64,000 bases of DNA, from assembly GCA_018257865.1 (NCBI GenBank), contig JAEUBA010000015.1, forward strand, positions 186,001-250,000, written 5' to 3'. The DNA is from Stereocaulon alpinum. Taxonomy: Eukaryota > Ascomycota > Lecanoromycetes > Lecanorales > Stereocaulaceae. The position numbers and the translations under genes were made by a program. This document shows, piece by piece, positions 10,143-22,143 of the stretch (positions are counted from its first letter, which is position 1; each line of letters starts with the position of its first letter). The notes beneath the pieces were generated by a model, which saw nothing but the letters and a program-made list of their open reading frames with translations, searched no databases and had not been told where the DNA came from.

Positions 10143-12083
10143 TCATGCTTTGTAAAGGGTATCAAGAAAACCCCCTGCAAGCTGCACCACAACGCTCTTG
10201 TTTGGTAAGCTCCCTGCAACACCATACAACGCTGCTGCATCTCCCTTTGCGCCGCCTTTGGCTCCTTTACCCTCCACGATCCTCACTCTTTCTTTCTCTT
10301 TTTCTTCCTCGACTGTTGCAACAATGTCTGCAATTAGCCGATCCACTGCGGCTACGATTGGTAGCGTTACAGCCACATGGATAGCCGGTGGGCTCTGCAA
10401 AGCGTTCAAATGCCAGCCCTTTCCTGTCATTGCATCTGCGATGTCGTAGATATTCAGTGTCTTCGAAGTGAAGGCTACGACGCTGACAAGGGGCTTGCCC
10501 ATAACGCTAAGATCGTCCCGTAGAGAGGGATTTTCCTGAATAGCTGTCTCGATTTTCTTAGCAGCTCCGACGATCTTATGGCAACTATCGATGTAGCCGC
10601 TTTCGCCTTGGGACATCAGACTGGCCCAGCAGCTGGCAATGAGAGCTCCAGGACGGGATCCGGCAATACTTGGTGAGGCGTACACCCCACCGGACCAATC
10701 CGGAGAGATAAAGTATTGATATGTGCGGAGTGCCTGTGTGCGGTATAGACAAGTAGAGTTTCCCTTTGGTGCAAAACCATACTTATGAGTATCACAACTA
10801 ATGCTAGTCACACCTCTGACGTTGAAATCAAAGGGAACGGTGGGAAAGCCGGCTCGGGCGAGGAAAGGGACGAGGAAAGATCCGAGACAGCAGTCGACAT
10901 GAAGAGGTAGAGATCGTTTCTTTCGAAGGGCAAGGCGAGAAAGTGATGGTATGTCATCAATGATGCCATGAGGGAAGTTGGGAGCCGAGCCGACGAGGAG
11001 TATAGTATTGCTGTTGATGAGGCTTGAAACGCTGGGAATGTGTACTTGGTAACTTGGAGCTGGGCAGGCTACCAAGTGAACCTTGATGCCGAAGTATGAG
11101 CCTGCTTTCCGGAATGCTGCATGAGCGGTCTCGGGTATAACCCTAGATTGAAGGATTCAGTGATGAGATTTGAAAAGAAATGTAAGAGACGTACATCTCA
11201 GGTTCAGTAACGCCTCGCTCCGTGTAGGCCTTCTGTCTTGCACTCAGGCAAGCCATCAATATCGACTCCGTACCACCACTCGTAGTTACACCCGCTGCTC
11301 CAGCCGGTGCATTAAACATGGACAGAACCATAGCAACAATCTCGGCTTCCATCTTTCGCACTCCTGGAAACACGTCTGGATGTATAGGGTTCGCAACACT
11401 AAACCTCTGGAAAGCCTCCGCTTGCAGCTTGATCAGGCCATCACCACCGTGGTATACAGCTCCGCTGACAAGACCATCCTCCCATCGCGTATGCTCCATT
11501 TCCCCTAACTTTTCTAGCTCCCCTCTGACTTGTGTTTCCGTCCATCCTTCCTTAGGTAACGTAAGATATCGACTTATGCCCAGACCCTTAGGTACCAGCT
11601 TCCCTTCTAGTTTGGCGAGAGTTTCTGTGACTTGCGCCTGTACTTTACTCCGTACTCCAGGACTCCTAAGGAATAATCCGTAGAGCGTCTTCCGTATCGA
11701 AATATATGCTTCTGCCACCGTTCCAAGTAGCCCGCGTCCTTTGAGCTGCAGCGCTGCTTTTCGCGTCCATCTTAGAAGAAAGAAAATGAATATAATGTTT
11801 CGAAGGCTAGTCTGGCAGTCAGTATCATACCCATGTTTCGAAGATCTTGGAGCCTACAGATCCGTGCCTATATTGAGATAGTTGCTTTTGAGCCCTGCCT
11901 TCGAGGTTGAGAGGGTGCTGCGGAGACTGACAGGCATACGAGAGCTACCCATGTTCGAGAGGAGGGGGGAAGTATGCCAGAGGCCAAGGCTAGCAGGTAC
12001 GGGGAATCATGGTGTATGTTGTGTGCTTGTGTGAAGGCGAAGAGTATCGCGAACAACGACTTGGCGGAGATATTTGTATGCAT
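10143..12083 (-). CDS. DPL1: sphingosine-1-phosphate (dihydrosphingosine phosphate) lyase
   Basis: PLP-dependent lyase of the endoplasmic reticulum that cleaves phosphorylated long-chain bases to a fatty aldehyde and phosphoethanolamine, the exit step of sphingolipid breakdown. Proposed exons 12083-11949, 11853-11195 and 11142-10143 give 597 residues, close to the usual length (yeast about 590). A membrane anchor (NIIFIFFLLRW) precedes the decarboxylase group II domain, which shows SGAVYHGGDGLI, HPDVFPGVRKMEAE, TTSGGTES, GSAPNFPHGIIDD, LHVDCCLGSF and the PLP-lysine motif SCDTHKYGFAPKG (Lys about residue 385). It ends in GFLDTLYKA, as the family does. The core (11718-10143) is certain. The first exon is inferred from frame and length, so the exact start is less sure. 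It begins with a hydrophobic stretch and could be replaced by another start. Confidence 0.93.
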
Positions 12084-12610
12084 AGTGACGCACGCGTTCG
12101 GAAAAATTGCTTGGCATAAGTTGCGACTTCAGAGTTGATGTTGTTCCAGCACGAAATAACGGTAAATTGGAGCACTCTATGCACTAAGAATAGATGTTGA
12201 AGAGGTGTCATTGTTACAGGACGGCTACTGGCGGTACAAGTTCCATCCGTGCTTGGTATACCTATCTGCCCAAGCCGTCCAGACGCTACCCAACCCCTCA
12301 TCAACAGCTCTAGCACTGTTCATTCCCAGCAACAACTGCACCGGATGCCTTACCCTCGAAAGCCAATCGTAATAGCGAGTTGTACGGACCAAAGCGGCGC
12401 TGCGCACACCCTGATCAAGCCTTTCATTCACATACCCAACGCAGTATCTGGTAATGTAATAAGGTGACTTGACGACGTGTGCTCTGTTGCAGCTTGGCCC
12501 AGTGTTCTCGGCTAGTGACCTCTTTGATGTAAGTAACCTTGCATGGTAGTTGCAACTCTCAATGGCGCCATTGCTGGAGATCTTCTGCATCCATCTCCCC
12601 GATCATGCGC
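12084..12610. other. intergenic region, no gene seen
   Basis: Upstream of DPL1 and downstream of the ribosomal protein gene. Open frames on both strands here are short and featureless. Confidence 0.45.
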
Positions 12611-12871
12611 TTAACCCAAGCCTGGCGTTTCAATGTAGTACCCTGGATCCGGCTTTCTCAACGCTTTCATCTCAGCGCTTGTCATTGCGGCCTCGACTTC
12701 TGATACTGCCACTAGCTCCTTGATCTTCATAATTTGACCAGCAGTCGAGGGATTAACGGGCTTGAAGACGGTCGCCATTCGCTTTCGTAGACCCAAAGCA
12801 TTGAGTACGCCTTGCGTTTTCTTGGGCAGGCCAATTGATGATCGGATGAGGGTGATCTTGAAGAAGGGCAT
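12611..12871 (-). CDS. MRPL33: mitochondrial large-subunit ribosomal protein uL30m
   Basis: Intronless, 86 residues, the same length as yeast Mrpl33. It shows the L30 fold signature: N-terminal strand FFKITLIRSSIGLPKKTQG, LNALGLRKRMATVFKPVNPS, then AGQIMKIKELVAVSEVE. The C-terminus is short (GYYIETPGLG). It is a structural protein of the mitochondrial 54S subunit. It needs no long presequence, which fits the compact start. It is transcribed divergently from SEC6, with about 340 bases shared between the starts. Confidence 0.92.
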   Translation of the reverse strand: MPFFKITLIRSSIGLPKKTQGVLNALGLRKRMATVFKPVNPSTAGQIMKIKELVAVSEVEAAMTSAEMKALRKPDPGYYIETPGLG

Positions 12872-13208
12872 CGCGACGACGAAACAGACGAAGTAGCAAG
12901 GTAGGGAACGCGGAGGGAACCCTAGGACTGCTTATACAGGGCTTCGAAAGCAAGTCAGCAAGTGGTAACACCTAGCAACGAACAACGATAGGAAGTCTTA
13001 CCTTGTGTAGCGTAGAACAAGATACGAGAATAGCTGGTCAAAAAGTATGGGCTTGGTTGATTGCTGAAGTGATCGAGGAAGATGTAGATTTGGACTAGGA
13101 AAGTTTAGCGCGGTTTTCGGACGATGCCAAGCATACGGGTCAGTTTACCAGTCTCCAACCTACAAATAGGCCAGTCATGTACCGATAGTAAGAGCTGAAG
13201 CCGGCCAG
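12872..13208. promoter_or_regulatory. divergent promoter region, MRPL33 / SEC6
   Basis: 337 bases between the two divergent start codons. It must carry the control regions and leaders of both genes. No specific motif could be assigned with confidence. Confidence 0.55.
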
Positions 13209-15455
13209 ATGGCCGACACAGACGGCGTGACCGTACAGCTTGCAGAGCTGCTACGGCACCCTGAAGACCTCGACAAGATCCCCTTTCTAAAGTCAGAGTT
13301 CATTCGCAAGAAGGCAGCAGTCGATGGTCAGCTCAAAGTCGGGCTCAAAGAGCAATTGGAGATTACTCAGTCGGGCATGAACTCAATTGGAGATGGGCAA
13401 AGGACTGTCAATCAGATCAAGGAGGAACTTATGAAGATCGACAAGCTATGCGCCGAATCGCAGAATATGATCCGCGATTTCCCTAATGTCAACCTGGTAT
13501 CCCAGGTGCACAGGAACTTTTCCCAGGTCGAGACTATGAAGGCAAATATTGAGTCGTTTGACAGCAGACTTGATGAGCTCGCGAAGCTTCTGACAGAGGA
13601 TGACGGGGACCTCGAAAACCAGCCAAACATACTCAATGTGCATTATGGGCTTACACAGCTACGAGACATACGAGATGATGCCATGGATCAGATCAAGAGA
13701 GCTTCAGACGCATCTCTAGAGAATACTTTACAGAACCACTTTGATCGGCTGGACGATGTGGTCACTTGGTTCGACGAGCATATTGGTACAGCATGTATGA
13801 ATCTGATACACTTAGTACAAACGGAGAATCATAGCATGGTGGTACGCTTAGCGGTAATTATCGAGGAGGAAGAGAAGAGTGACAAGAAGGTCAAAGCACT
13901 ACAAGACGCCCAAAGAGAGTACAGGGACCTCGCTGCAAGGTTCAAGTCGATGAACAGCAGCTCCAGGCAAGTACGAGGCTACAAGGAGAAGTTCTTAAAA
14001 GCTATCGAGATGCATGCCCAAGGTCAATTCGACGTTGCAGAACAGAAGTTCCTTGAAGATCCCGACAAGTTGAACAAGATCATGGCCTGGTACTTCAACG
14101 AGCTATTCGCCGTCAAGGCAGGCATGACAGAGCTAATGCCCAAAAAGTGGAAGATATTCAGAACATACACAGACATCTATCACAGTCTAATGCACAACTG
14201 GCTCATCAAATGTATCGATGACCCGGAGCTTAGTCCTCCACACATGCTTGCAATCGTCGACTGGGTTGAAAAGTACTACCAGAAGATGGCCAAACTAGGC
14301 TGGTCCCAAGCAGATCTCCAGCTCCCAGTCCTCGACAGCAGAGAATCAGAGGTCATCCGTGAATACCGGCAGCTGATCGTCAAATCTGTGGACGAGTGGA
14401 TGGACCGCATGTTCAAAACCGATCAGAAATCTTTCAGAGAGCGCCAACCCGACACGCTCGACACCAATGAACACGGCTACTTCCGCACCAAGACCCTCGG
14501 AGACATGTGGCGAATGCTGCGTGAACAGCTACTCGTAGCCGGTAATTCAGGTCGTAACGACGTCGCCGAAGGGGTCGTCGAAGCTATGTTCATCGCCCTC
14601 AAACAGCGCCAATCCCTCTGGCAGAGAATGGTCGACGACGAATCCGCAAAGTACAGAACCCCCTATGCCGATTTAGAAGGTCTCCAAGTCCTGCAAGACT
14701 GGCTTGTAGCTGTCGCCAACGACCAAATAGCCTGCATAGACGACCACGAAGAGTCCGGTCAGATAGGCTACCTAACGCGTTTCCAGCGCGACTTCGAAAC
14801 CCTCGTCTCCCCTAAATACATGATTCACGCAAACGCCGAATGCGAAGCCCTCCGTGACGGATTCGTAGACCTAAGTACGCACTGCATCACAACCTTCGTC
14901 TCCCTAATCTTCACCATCGATTTCCGCCCCGTCATACCCGAATTCTTCACACCAAAATGGTACACAGAATACGGCATGAAGCGCATCATAACCACCTTCG
15001 AAGACTACATCGGCGACTACAAAGACGTCCTACACCACTCCCTACAAGATATCCTGACCGAAGAATTAGCCGACGAGCTCTTAGTCCGCTATCTCAGCTC
15101 AGTCCGCAACAAAGGCGCGAAATTCCGTCGCGGTGATCCCTTCACTGAGAAATTCAAAGACGACGTCCTCACCGTTTTCGACTTCTGCGGCAAATTCCCT
15201 GATTTCGCGAGTATCAAGCGGAAATGGAGAGTTGTGGATTATCTCGTGAGACTATTAGAAGCGGATAAGCAGGCTGTGGTTACGGTTTATGAGGCGTTTA
15301 AGAGGGAGTATTGGGATGTGCAGATGGGGTGGGTGGAGAGTGTGCTGAGGGCTAGGGATGATTGGGATAGGGCTATGCTTAGTAGTGTGAAAGCGAAGGC
15401 TGGTGAGGTCTATGTGGAGAGGGGGCCGGAGACTATTATGAGTAAGGTGAAGTGA
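13209..15455 (+). CDS. SEC6: exocyst complex subunit Sec6
   Basis: Intronless, 748 residues, normal for Sec6. Exocyst subunit that tethers secretory vesicles to the plasma membrane at growing hyphal tips. The N-terminal third is a coiled coil (heptad-rich EQLEITQSGMNSIGDGQRT through SRLDELAKLLTED). The C-terminal two thirds is the helical-bundle Sec6 domain, with recognisable blocks such as KWKIFRTYTDIYHSLMHNW, EYRQLIVKSVDEWMDRM and PKWYTEYGMKRIITTFEDY. The final residues KVK follow a typical amphipathic helix. The start has no competing upstream ATG in frame. The gene is convergent with RRP12. Confidence 0.95.
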   Translation: MADTDGVTVQLAELLRHPEDLDKIPFLKSEFIRKKAAVDGQLKVGLKEQLEITQSGMNSIGDGQRTVNQIKEELMKIDKLCAESQNMIRDFPNVNLVSQVHRNFSQVETMKANIESFDSRLDELAKLLTEDDGDLENQPNILNVHYGLTQLRDIRDDAMDQIKRASDASLENTLQNHFDRLDDVVTWFDEHIGTACMNLIHLVQTENHSMVVRLAVIIEEEEKSDKKVKALQDAQREYRDLAARFKSMNSSSRQVRGYKEKFLKAIEMHAQGQFDVAEQKFLEDPDKLNKIMAWYFNELFAVKAGMTELMPKKWKIFRTYTDIYHSLMHNWLIKCIDDPELSPPHMLAIVDWVEKYYQKMAKLGWSQADLQLPVLDSRESEVIREYRQLIVKSVDEWMDRMFKTDQKSFRERQPDTLDTNEHGYFRTKTLGDMWRMLREQLLVAGNSGRNDVAEGVVEAMFIALKQRQSLWQRMVDDESAKYRTPYADLEGLQVLQDWLVAVANDQIACIDDHEESGQIGYLTRFQRDFETLVSPKYMIHANAECEALRDGFVDLSTHCITTFVSLIFTIDFRPVIPEFFTPKWYTEYGMKRIITTFEDYIGDYKDVLHHSLQDILTEELADELLVRYLSSVRNKGAKFRRGDPFTEKFKDDVLTVFDFCGKFPDFASIKRKWRVVDYLVRLLEADKQAVVTVYEAFKREYWDVQMGWVESVLRARDDWDRAMLSSVKAKAGEVYVERGPETIMSKVK

Positions 15456-15913
15456 GTGGGTAGGTTCTTTGACATGGAGAGTCGAGGCAGAGCCCGCACG
15501 GCTCTTTTGACGGTCTGTGAGAGGAAGGAGGTCTCCACGATGTTGCCTTTGAGGAAAGAGGACGAGGGACAGTAATCGGGCTTTTTGATCCGAGGTCTGC
15601 AGGATCTTGCATGTCAAGGGACAGGCACGACAAATGAACGCCATGGGAGGGACACTCTCATGCTTTGAGGGTCAAGCACCAGGGCGAAGCACGCGAGGAG
15701 GGGCAAGATGCCGCGTTACCAGGGCTATTGGGCATCAGGAGGAAACCAAGGTGTAAGATCTTTGAAGCGTAGGACGAGGAAGACATATCTGTACGACCAT
15801 AAAATGCCATAGCTGCACCGATCACATCATATCATTTCACGCATGCTAAATACGTAGCATCATGACCAATCACACAGTACCAATATCCTACCATTGTAAC
15901 AAACCCAACAATC
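15456..15913. other. convergent intergenic region SEC6 / RRP12
   Basis: 458 bases between two convergent stop codons, expected to carry both polyadenylation regions. Open frames opposite the SEC6 end are low-complexity shadows. Confidence 0.5.
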
Positions 15914-18900
15914 TCATCTCCTCCCCCCACCCTTCATAACCCTCCCACCTCTAACCCCACCTCCACCTCCACCCCCACCACCAGAACTCCTCCCAATCCC
16001 ACCCCTCCCCCTCGCAAAAGACTTCCCACTCCCCCTCGTCCTACTATCACTCTTAACCACTTTCGCTCCACCCCCATTACCCACACCATCACTGAACCTA
16101 ACTTTCTTTTTTCCCTTAGCATCGCCTTCGTCGTCATCGACATCCATGCTATCGCCATTACTCTTCTCCCGCTTGTTAGAGAATTTCAAGCGACCACCAC
16201 GTCCGCGCTGGACAGCGTCACGGCCTTTAATAGCGTCGACGTAGGCATTGATACCGCCTTCGAGACTCACGTCGGCGTTGTTACCGTCGGCGTCGAAGTC
16301 AAGCGCCATTGCGTCATCGCTGTCGTCAACATCATCGTTAGCACCGAAAACAAGCTTGCCGTCTAGATCAGTTTTGTTTTTGCGCTGTTTTGTAGGTGCT
16401 GATTTCGTGGGTTGTGGCTTGCGAGAGGAGATGTGGGCTAGGGATTTTCGGTCTAGTAGATCGAGGGGTTCGTCTGTGTCTTCGGTTATGTATGTTCGGG
16501 CACCCTTGCCCTTGCCGTTGGTGGAGGGTTCGGCGTCGGAGTCGTGCTCCTCGCCGGCGTCTGAGTCGGAGGAGGAATCGGAGCCGTAGAGCGCTTCGTC
16601 GTATTCGCTTTCGAATCTAGCTTTCTTCTTCTCTGTTTGCTCGGTAGAAGCACTTTCGTTGCCTTCGGCTTTATGCCTCTTGGCACGCTCCTTGGTTTTG
16701 CGGATGTTGTGGATGAATTTCTTATCGTCTTCCGGGCAGTGCTTTTCGATAGCATCGAATCCGAACCGGCGGATAGCGCGTTCGAAGATGTGTTTTACCT
16801 TCGCGCGGAAATGGGCCTTGTGTTCTCTTGACCAGGCCATTAGGCCGGGCACTAGGGTTTCCAAGCGGGGTTTTATGATGGCTTCGGGGAGAGAGATGAT
16901 GGCTACTTTCACGAAGCCGAGGACGGAGCGGACGATTTCGCGGTTCGAGGAGGTGAGGAAGAGATCCATTGTTTGGACTAGGTCTTCGATTACTGCGTTG
17001 GGGAGTTGAGAGGCGAATTCGTAGAGGATTCGGGTGAGGGCTGTGATGCTTGCAGAGACCATGTGGGGTGTTGAGCCTACAAGGCCAGCTGAGACCATGG
17101 TGAAGAATTCTTCTAGGGATGCTGTTGCGGTGGGGGCGTCAGATGCCATGTGGGGGATTAAGGATTGATCGATTTGGCCACCTTGGGACATCTTCTTAGC
17201 CATGAGGACGAGGAGGTCGAAGGCTGCTGTTCGGGCCTTTTCGTTGACTTCTTTGGCTGAGATGACGACTTCGGAGAGGATAGAGGGAATGAAGTGCAGG
17301 TTTGTCTGGGGAAGATGTTCAATTACGACTGCGATGGCGGTAAGACGGTCGCGGCGAGCTGGGGCGGAGACGGTGGAAGCGGTGGCTAGGAGGAGGGATT
17401 GGAGTTCTGAGTTGCGGTCTTGGAGGGCGAGGGTTCCGGTTAGAGAGGTGGCAAGGCGGGGAAGAAGCTTGTAGGCTTTCTTTTGGAGCTGGGGATCTGA
17501 GGACTGAGGGATGATCAGGGCAGCGAGGGAGAACAGGGTTGGAAACGTGGGTCGTGGGAGGTAGATCGAGAGGGTGATTATGAGGTCCATTAGAGTGTGG
17601 CTTGTTGGTGGCATCTTGTCAGAGGACTGCCTTTTTCCCTGCTTGTCGGCTTGGGTTTGGGAGGTTGAATCTGCGAGGGCAGCTTTGAGCATCGTGGTGA
17701 CGCGGTTAAAGGTTTCAAGCAGTTCCTACCAAGACATTAGTACTTAAAGGCTTGCAACATAGCAGTGGAAGACCCACCTTTTCTGGCGTTATGCTCAAGT
17801 AGGCATTGATGCATTGCAGAATGTAACCTCTATACTGAGGAAGAGTTTGGCTATAGACATTGAACAATACTGCCAGTAGATTGCCAGCAAATGACGCCAA
17901 ATGCTCAATGTTTTTCTGGGCGTGGACCTTGGTTGTTCTCTTATGCAGAAGCAGTTCCTGTTCGGATAGCTCACTTGAAACGATTGCCTGATTCGATTCG
18001 ACAAGTGTCTGAAGAGCTCTGCAAACATCTGTTCGTAGCTCCGTCTGCTTGTATAGTAGATTGGCCAGCATCTCCGCAAAGCTCTGATCGAATGACGTTG
18101 TCAAATCAAGCGGCAAATTGCAATATCCCGGCAATAAAGCCCAAATCTGCTGTACTAGAGTTTCGAATATCTTTATCTCCATAGTCTTCTCTGACGTCCC
18201 ATTGTCGATGACTTTCTGAAACATAGTCTCACTGAGAGGGACGAATTCCGATCTGAAGTGCGCTAGATTGGTATTTTGTACATGGTCTCGAAGTATTGGT
18301 AAAAGCCATGCCTTTCCCGGCTGCCCTACTTTTGGCTTCGCTAGATTTAGAGGCAATGTTTCGAGCACGCTTTCTGGTCCCATGGCTTCAACAGCCTTGC
18401 CGAGAACAACATCGGCTTCTTTCTTGCTATTGAAGGAGTCATTGCCTCGTAAGTCGCCAACGATTTTAACAACTTCATCTAGTCGGCCGACTGATCTCCA
18501 CTTGAACGCTGAGAAAAGAGCCGATAGAACTGTGAAGACCTCCATCCATGCAGATTGGTACTTTACGCTGAGCAGCGCGATTGCAGACTTGGCCACCTTC
18601 TCTAGCATCTTATCATCGTATATTGAAGGCTCAAGTATGATAGCATCTGGCACACAATTGACAAGGAATGAGATGAGGCATTCTGCGGCTGATACACGAA
18701 TATTATGGGACGAGGAAGCAAGGAAGCTAGAGACCATATCGAAGACTTCAGGTAGCTTTTGGAAAGTGTCCTCCGGACTGACCTGGGCTGAGACATCGTA
18801 CCCTCTTGATATCACGGCGATCCACGGTGGCAGTAGCTGCGAGTCGTTCTGCGAAGGGCGGAGTTCCGATATAGCTTCCATGAGTCGAGGTAGCTTTGCA

Positions 18901-19793
18901 GACGAAATCTCATCAGCCATACTGGCGAATACGACTTCGAAGATCTCAAACGCAGCCATTGTAAGGTACTCGTTGTTTGACTTTGAAATGGTCATCAGCA
19001 CCTCGCAGAGCGGCTCGATCTTCTTGCTAGGCCAACCTCCAGAAGCCGATGCTATCGTCTTGACTAGCTGCAGTGCATGCATAAGACCTGGCTGATGCTC
19101 TTCATGTTTGTGACCCTTTCCCTTCTTTTTCCCGCTTGCCGCTGCCATGTCATTGACATTGTGTAGCGCCGTCTCCGCGCACATGTCTGCTGCTGGGTGA
19201 TCTAACGAAGGGCTCGGCGGTGCGTTCTGCAGTACGTGAGTAATCGCATCTTGTGCTCGCTTTCGCACCTTCGGTCTGTGATCCACTGCCAACACCAACA
19301 AGCCGGCAGTCGCCCTCCTCGGGCTAATCTGCGTCTGTGGTAGTGCCCACGCCGCGCTGTCCTGTGCGACAAGCAGTGACTCGAGACAACCAATTGACGA
19401 TCGTAACAGAGGGGCTTCAATATCGCTGTGGGTCAAGACAGGAGCGAGGCTGGTCAGAATTGGTGAGAACTTCGAGCGGAGGAGGGGCGCTGGTACGTGG
19501 GGCGAAACGATATCCAGTAGGTATACGACAGAGGTTGCAAGCTCTTTGTTTACTATGCCATTCGATGTGGAAACAGATTGACCGAGAAGGGCGAGCAACG
19601 CGGCGAAGTAGGCTGTCGGCGTCGCGCCATGCTTTTGCTCCTTGAGGGTATCCTCGACTGCCGAGAGAACGACGGCCGTCTGCTTTCGGTCAGCTGTGGT
19701 CAGGGAAGATTGGGGGCGTCCAATCTGCCCTACCTCGCGCTGATTCTGCAGCTTAGGCGATCGGATCTTGTCTAATTTTTCAGCAAGCGACAT
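15914..19793 (-). CDS. RRP12: ribosome biogenesis HEAT-repeat protein Rrp12
   Basis: Two exons, 19793-17778 and 17725-15914, joined in phase 0 (52-base intron), give 1275 residues, close to the family length (yeast 1228). Karyopherin-like HEAT-repeat protein needed for processing and export of 40S and 60S pre-ribosomes. The N-terminus (MSLAEKLDKIRSPKLQNQ), the GQIGRPQSS block and the central NUC173 region support the call. The last 250 or so residues are highly charged, with acidic patches (ALYGSDSSSDSDAGEEHDSD) and a basic Gly/Arg-rich RGG-type tail (FARGRGGIGRSSGGGGG) ending in MKGGGRR, a usual nucleolar-protein feature. The G-rich tail is encoded by a strongly C-rich plus strand near 15920-16060. 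The intron matters because the two halves read like separate genes. Confidence 0.95.
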
Positions 19794-20153
19794 CCCGGGA
19801 GTATGCCTTTAAGGGCGCGCTGTGGTTCGACGATTCATGTTGTGGGTGTTTTGCTCAGACTCAAAATTTGAGGGTTCCATATCGATAGGGCGCACGCTAG
19901 TTGTTAGTGTCCGCATGTAACAGGTACATTGTGACGTCTGGAGGCTGGGCCTGCCACAACACAGCCGCAGCTCTCAACTCAGATCTCAGGAACAACCACT
20001 GGCCTTTTGGTGCGTTGCAAGCTTAAATTTTTGGCTATCTCGCACAAACTATTTGATGGCAGGTGATGTTTTCTCCAGCACTCAAACCCGCCCATTCCGT
20101 TTCCATATCTAACCACTGCTGTTCAAATAGCCTGTTCGCCACTACTTGATAGT
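19794..20153. promoter_or_regulatory. upstream region of RRP12
   Basis: 360 bases between the CON-10-like stop and the RRP12 start. An AAAATTT core at 19863-19869, about 70 bases upstream of the RRP12 ATG, resembles the RRPE element known from ribosome-biogenesis promoters, and a second A/T-rich AAATTTTT lies near 20026. With such short motifs this could be chance. Confidence 0.3.
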
Positions 20154-20449
20154 TCAAGAGGACCCCCCAGCAGATCCACCTTTAGCACCTGCCTCCTTAG
20201 CCTTCTCGCTGCCTGGCTCGAAGGATCCACTGGATGCCTTGCCACCCATGGAAGCAATTTCCTTCTGCAAATCCACGTGTCAATAACACGGGTCAAAGAT
20301 TCTTGTATAGATAGATGATGGCATACCTGCTTGTCAGGATCCATAGTAGCAAAGCCGCCCTTGCTGGCCTCGCCGCCTTTCTGAGCGGCAGCTTGGACTT
20401 CCTCCTTAGGACGGTTGGCAAAGTTGCCAGGGTTGTCGTTGCCAGACAT
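20154..20449 (-). CDS. CON-10 / KGG-motif stress-induced protein
   Basis: Two exons, 20449-20327 and 20264-20154 (62-base intron), give 77 residues. The protein is small, hydrophilic and Gly/Lys-rich, with repeated KGG-type motifs: QKGGEASKGGF, then MGGKASSGSF after the splice, and GAKGGSAGGSS at the end. It begins MSGNDNPGNFANRPKEEV, typical of this family. The family includes conidiation-specific protein 10 of Neurospora and bacterial GsiB-like stress proteins (hydrophilin-like, induced by development, light or dehydration). The function is probably protective but unproven. The second exon lies in another frame from the first, so an unspliced reading gives a wrong tail. Confidence 0.9.
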
Positions 20450-21034
20450 GATGTAAGTTTGGCGTTGAAGGGTTGGATTTAGAGAGAGGTTTCTAGTTTG
20501 TTTTGGGGATGGATGATAATGATTGTAAAGAATGTGTCCAAGAGAGGGAAAATCGGGGTTCTTGTACCTGTAGCTTATTCACAGCTCCAGGCTCCAACTT
20601 CTCTTGACGTAATTGTAATGATGTCAATTGTTGACGTGAATGATCAACTCTCAGGGGTTCGCGTCTGCGCGTTTTTGGCAGTATGACTCTTCGACGTTCA
20701 ATTGGGATTAGATCCAAACCCCGCTCGACTGTCGTGATAAGTCAATTGACGTCAAGATGGTCGATCCCGGAGCGTAGGTGGGCCGCCTTGGATGTCCGGC
20801 CCTAGTAAGGGCTCACTTCTGCCTGCTAGGATTCAGATGAGGGTTGGGATCGTACGTTGGGTTGACAGAACGAGAAGTAGATAAGTGGAGCCAACCGAAT
20901 GTGTGATAGGAAAGGACGTGGAGGCATCTATCGTGTTGGGCGGGGTAGCGATGTGATTCTATGTACAATGCCTTTCGAGATCGTAATCGAACATCAGACT
21001 AACAACGCCGCCAGTAGTGAGATGCTCTTATCTC
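20450..21034. other. intergenic region upstream of the CON-10-like gene
   Basis: 585 bases. It should contain a stress-regulated promoter. CA-rich and TTGACG-type stretches occur (for example around 20605-20635 and 20740-20750), but I cannot assign a specific site. Confidence 0.35.
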
Positions 21035-22143
21035 TTAGGCCTGAGCGTTCGCTGTTGGCGTTTCCATGCCTTCAGCTTGAGGCTCTTGTCCGCTTGGCCC
21101 TGAAGTTGAAGCATCCACAGGCTGTTGCTTGCTGGCAGTCGCTGCTTGCAATCTCTGATCAAGAACCTTAAGCGCAAGAGCCCTTCTTCGCTCTGCCTCT
21201 TCTCTCTTCCCACCACCACCAGCTCGCCTGCCTCCCTGATTCAGTAGGCTTGGCAGGCCCCCTTCGCCTCTTGCTGTAGCTTGTACATTGCTCGTTTCGA
21301 CGTCCTCCGCAGAGAATGGTGTCAATATATGTGCAGCCACAAGGATGTTGTAGACTCTGTCTGCGACCAGAGCGATTGGGGGTTGGACCACGTCGGGCCA
21401 GAAGTAGGCGAAAGCGAACGTCTCAGACGCATCCCCCTTAATAGTGCTGCCTCCAGTGCTGGTACCTGACAGGTCTGCCTGCTTTTTGAAGAACCGCAGG
21501 TATGTCCAACTTGTGAAGAAGCCAGCCCAGGCTAAAACGAGTGCGCTGTCCGTACCCAAGATGAACCCTGAGAACGTGTTCGCCGCAAGGAAGATGGCTG
21601 GGAAATGTTTGACGCGGATCTTGACGAGGCCCTTCAATATCGTGACCGTGTGTTCGGGGACGAGCTGCTTGAATGCCACAAGGAAGGCACCTTGGAGGGC
21701 AACAGAACCTTGGATATAGGCCATGCTGTCATAAGCCAATGTCAGTTAGGAGGTTCTGGTATGTAAAGAAAGCAATGGACATACGCTCTCGACTCATCCC
21801 GTGTAATGGCAAACCAGAGCACATAGACGAATGTTGCCGTGATGTTAGGCAGCAACGTCACAATTAATACGAACTTCCCAAATTCTGTAGAGCTCCATGC
21901 GCGCTCCAGGTATTTTCCGCCATATAGTACAGTTACGCCAGCTATCAGTAACGTGATGCCATTTTGTTCAGCAAATGTGGCAGTCAGGTAAACCCAAGGG
22001 TAGAACAATGACAATTGTGGGACAATAGCGAGAAATCCTTGATCCAGGCCTCCGAAGATGTAACGTGTGATCTGGTGAGTGACAGAGATAGCAATGAGGA
22101 GCGCAAGAAGGACACGGGTCAGTGGTGGTATGCTAATGCGCAT
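21035..22143 (-). CDS. TMEM115-like rhomboid-fold Golgi membrane protein
   Basis: Two exons, 22143-21785 and 21725-21035 (59-base intron), give 349 residues. The N-terminal two thirds hold six or so membrane helices of the DUF1751/TMEM115 branch of the rhomboid superfamily (yeast YOL107W). Blocks include SIPPLTRVLLALL, SLFYPWVYLTATFAEQNGI, YGGKYLERAWSSTEFGKF and SALVLAWAGFFTSWTYLRF. The family lacks the rhomboid protease dyad and is linked to Golgi-to-ER retrograde transport in animals. The C-terminal tail is cytosolic, Gly/Lys/Gln-rich with a coiled-coil stretch (EEAERRRALALKVLDQRLQ). I chose the ATG directly before RISIPPL; the frame is open further upstream to 22323 but that part has no family features. 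Confidence 0.9.

Noticed and set aside
15255..15644. Minus-strand frame opposite the end of SEC6
   Set aside because: Its His/Pro/Leu-rich composition is a shadow of the SEC6 coding strand and 3' region.
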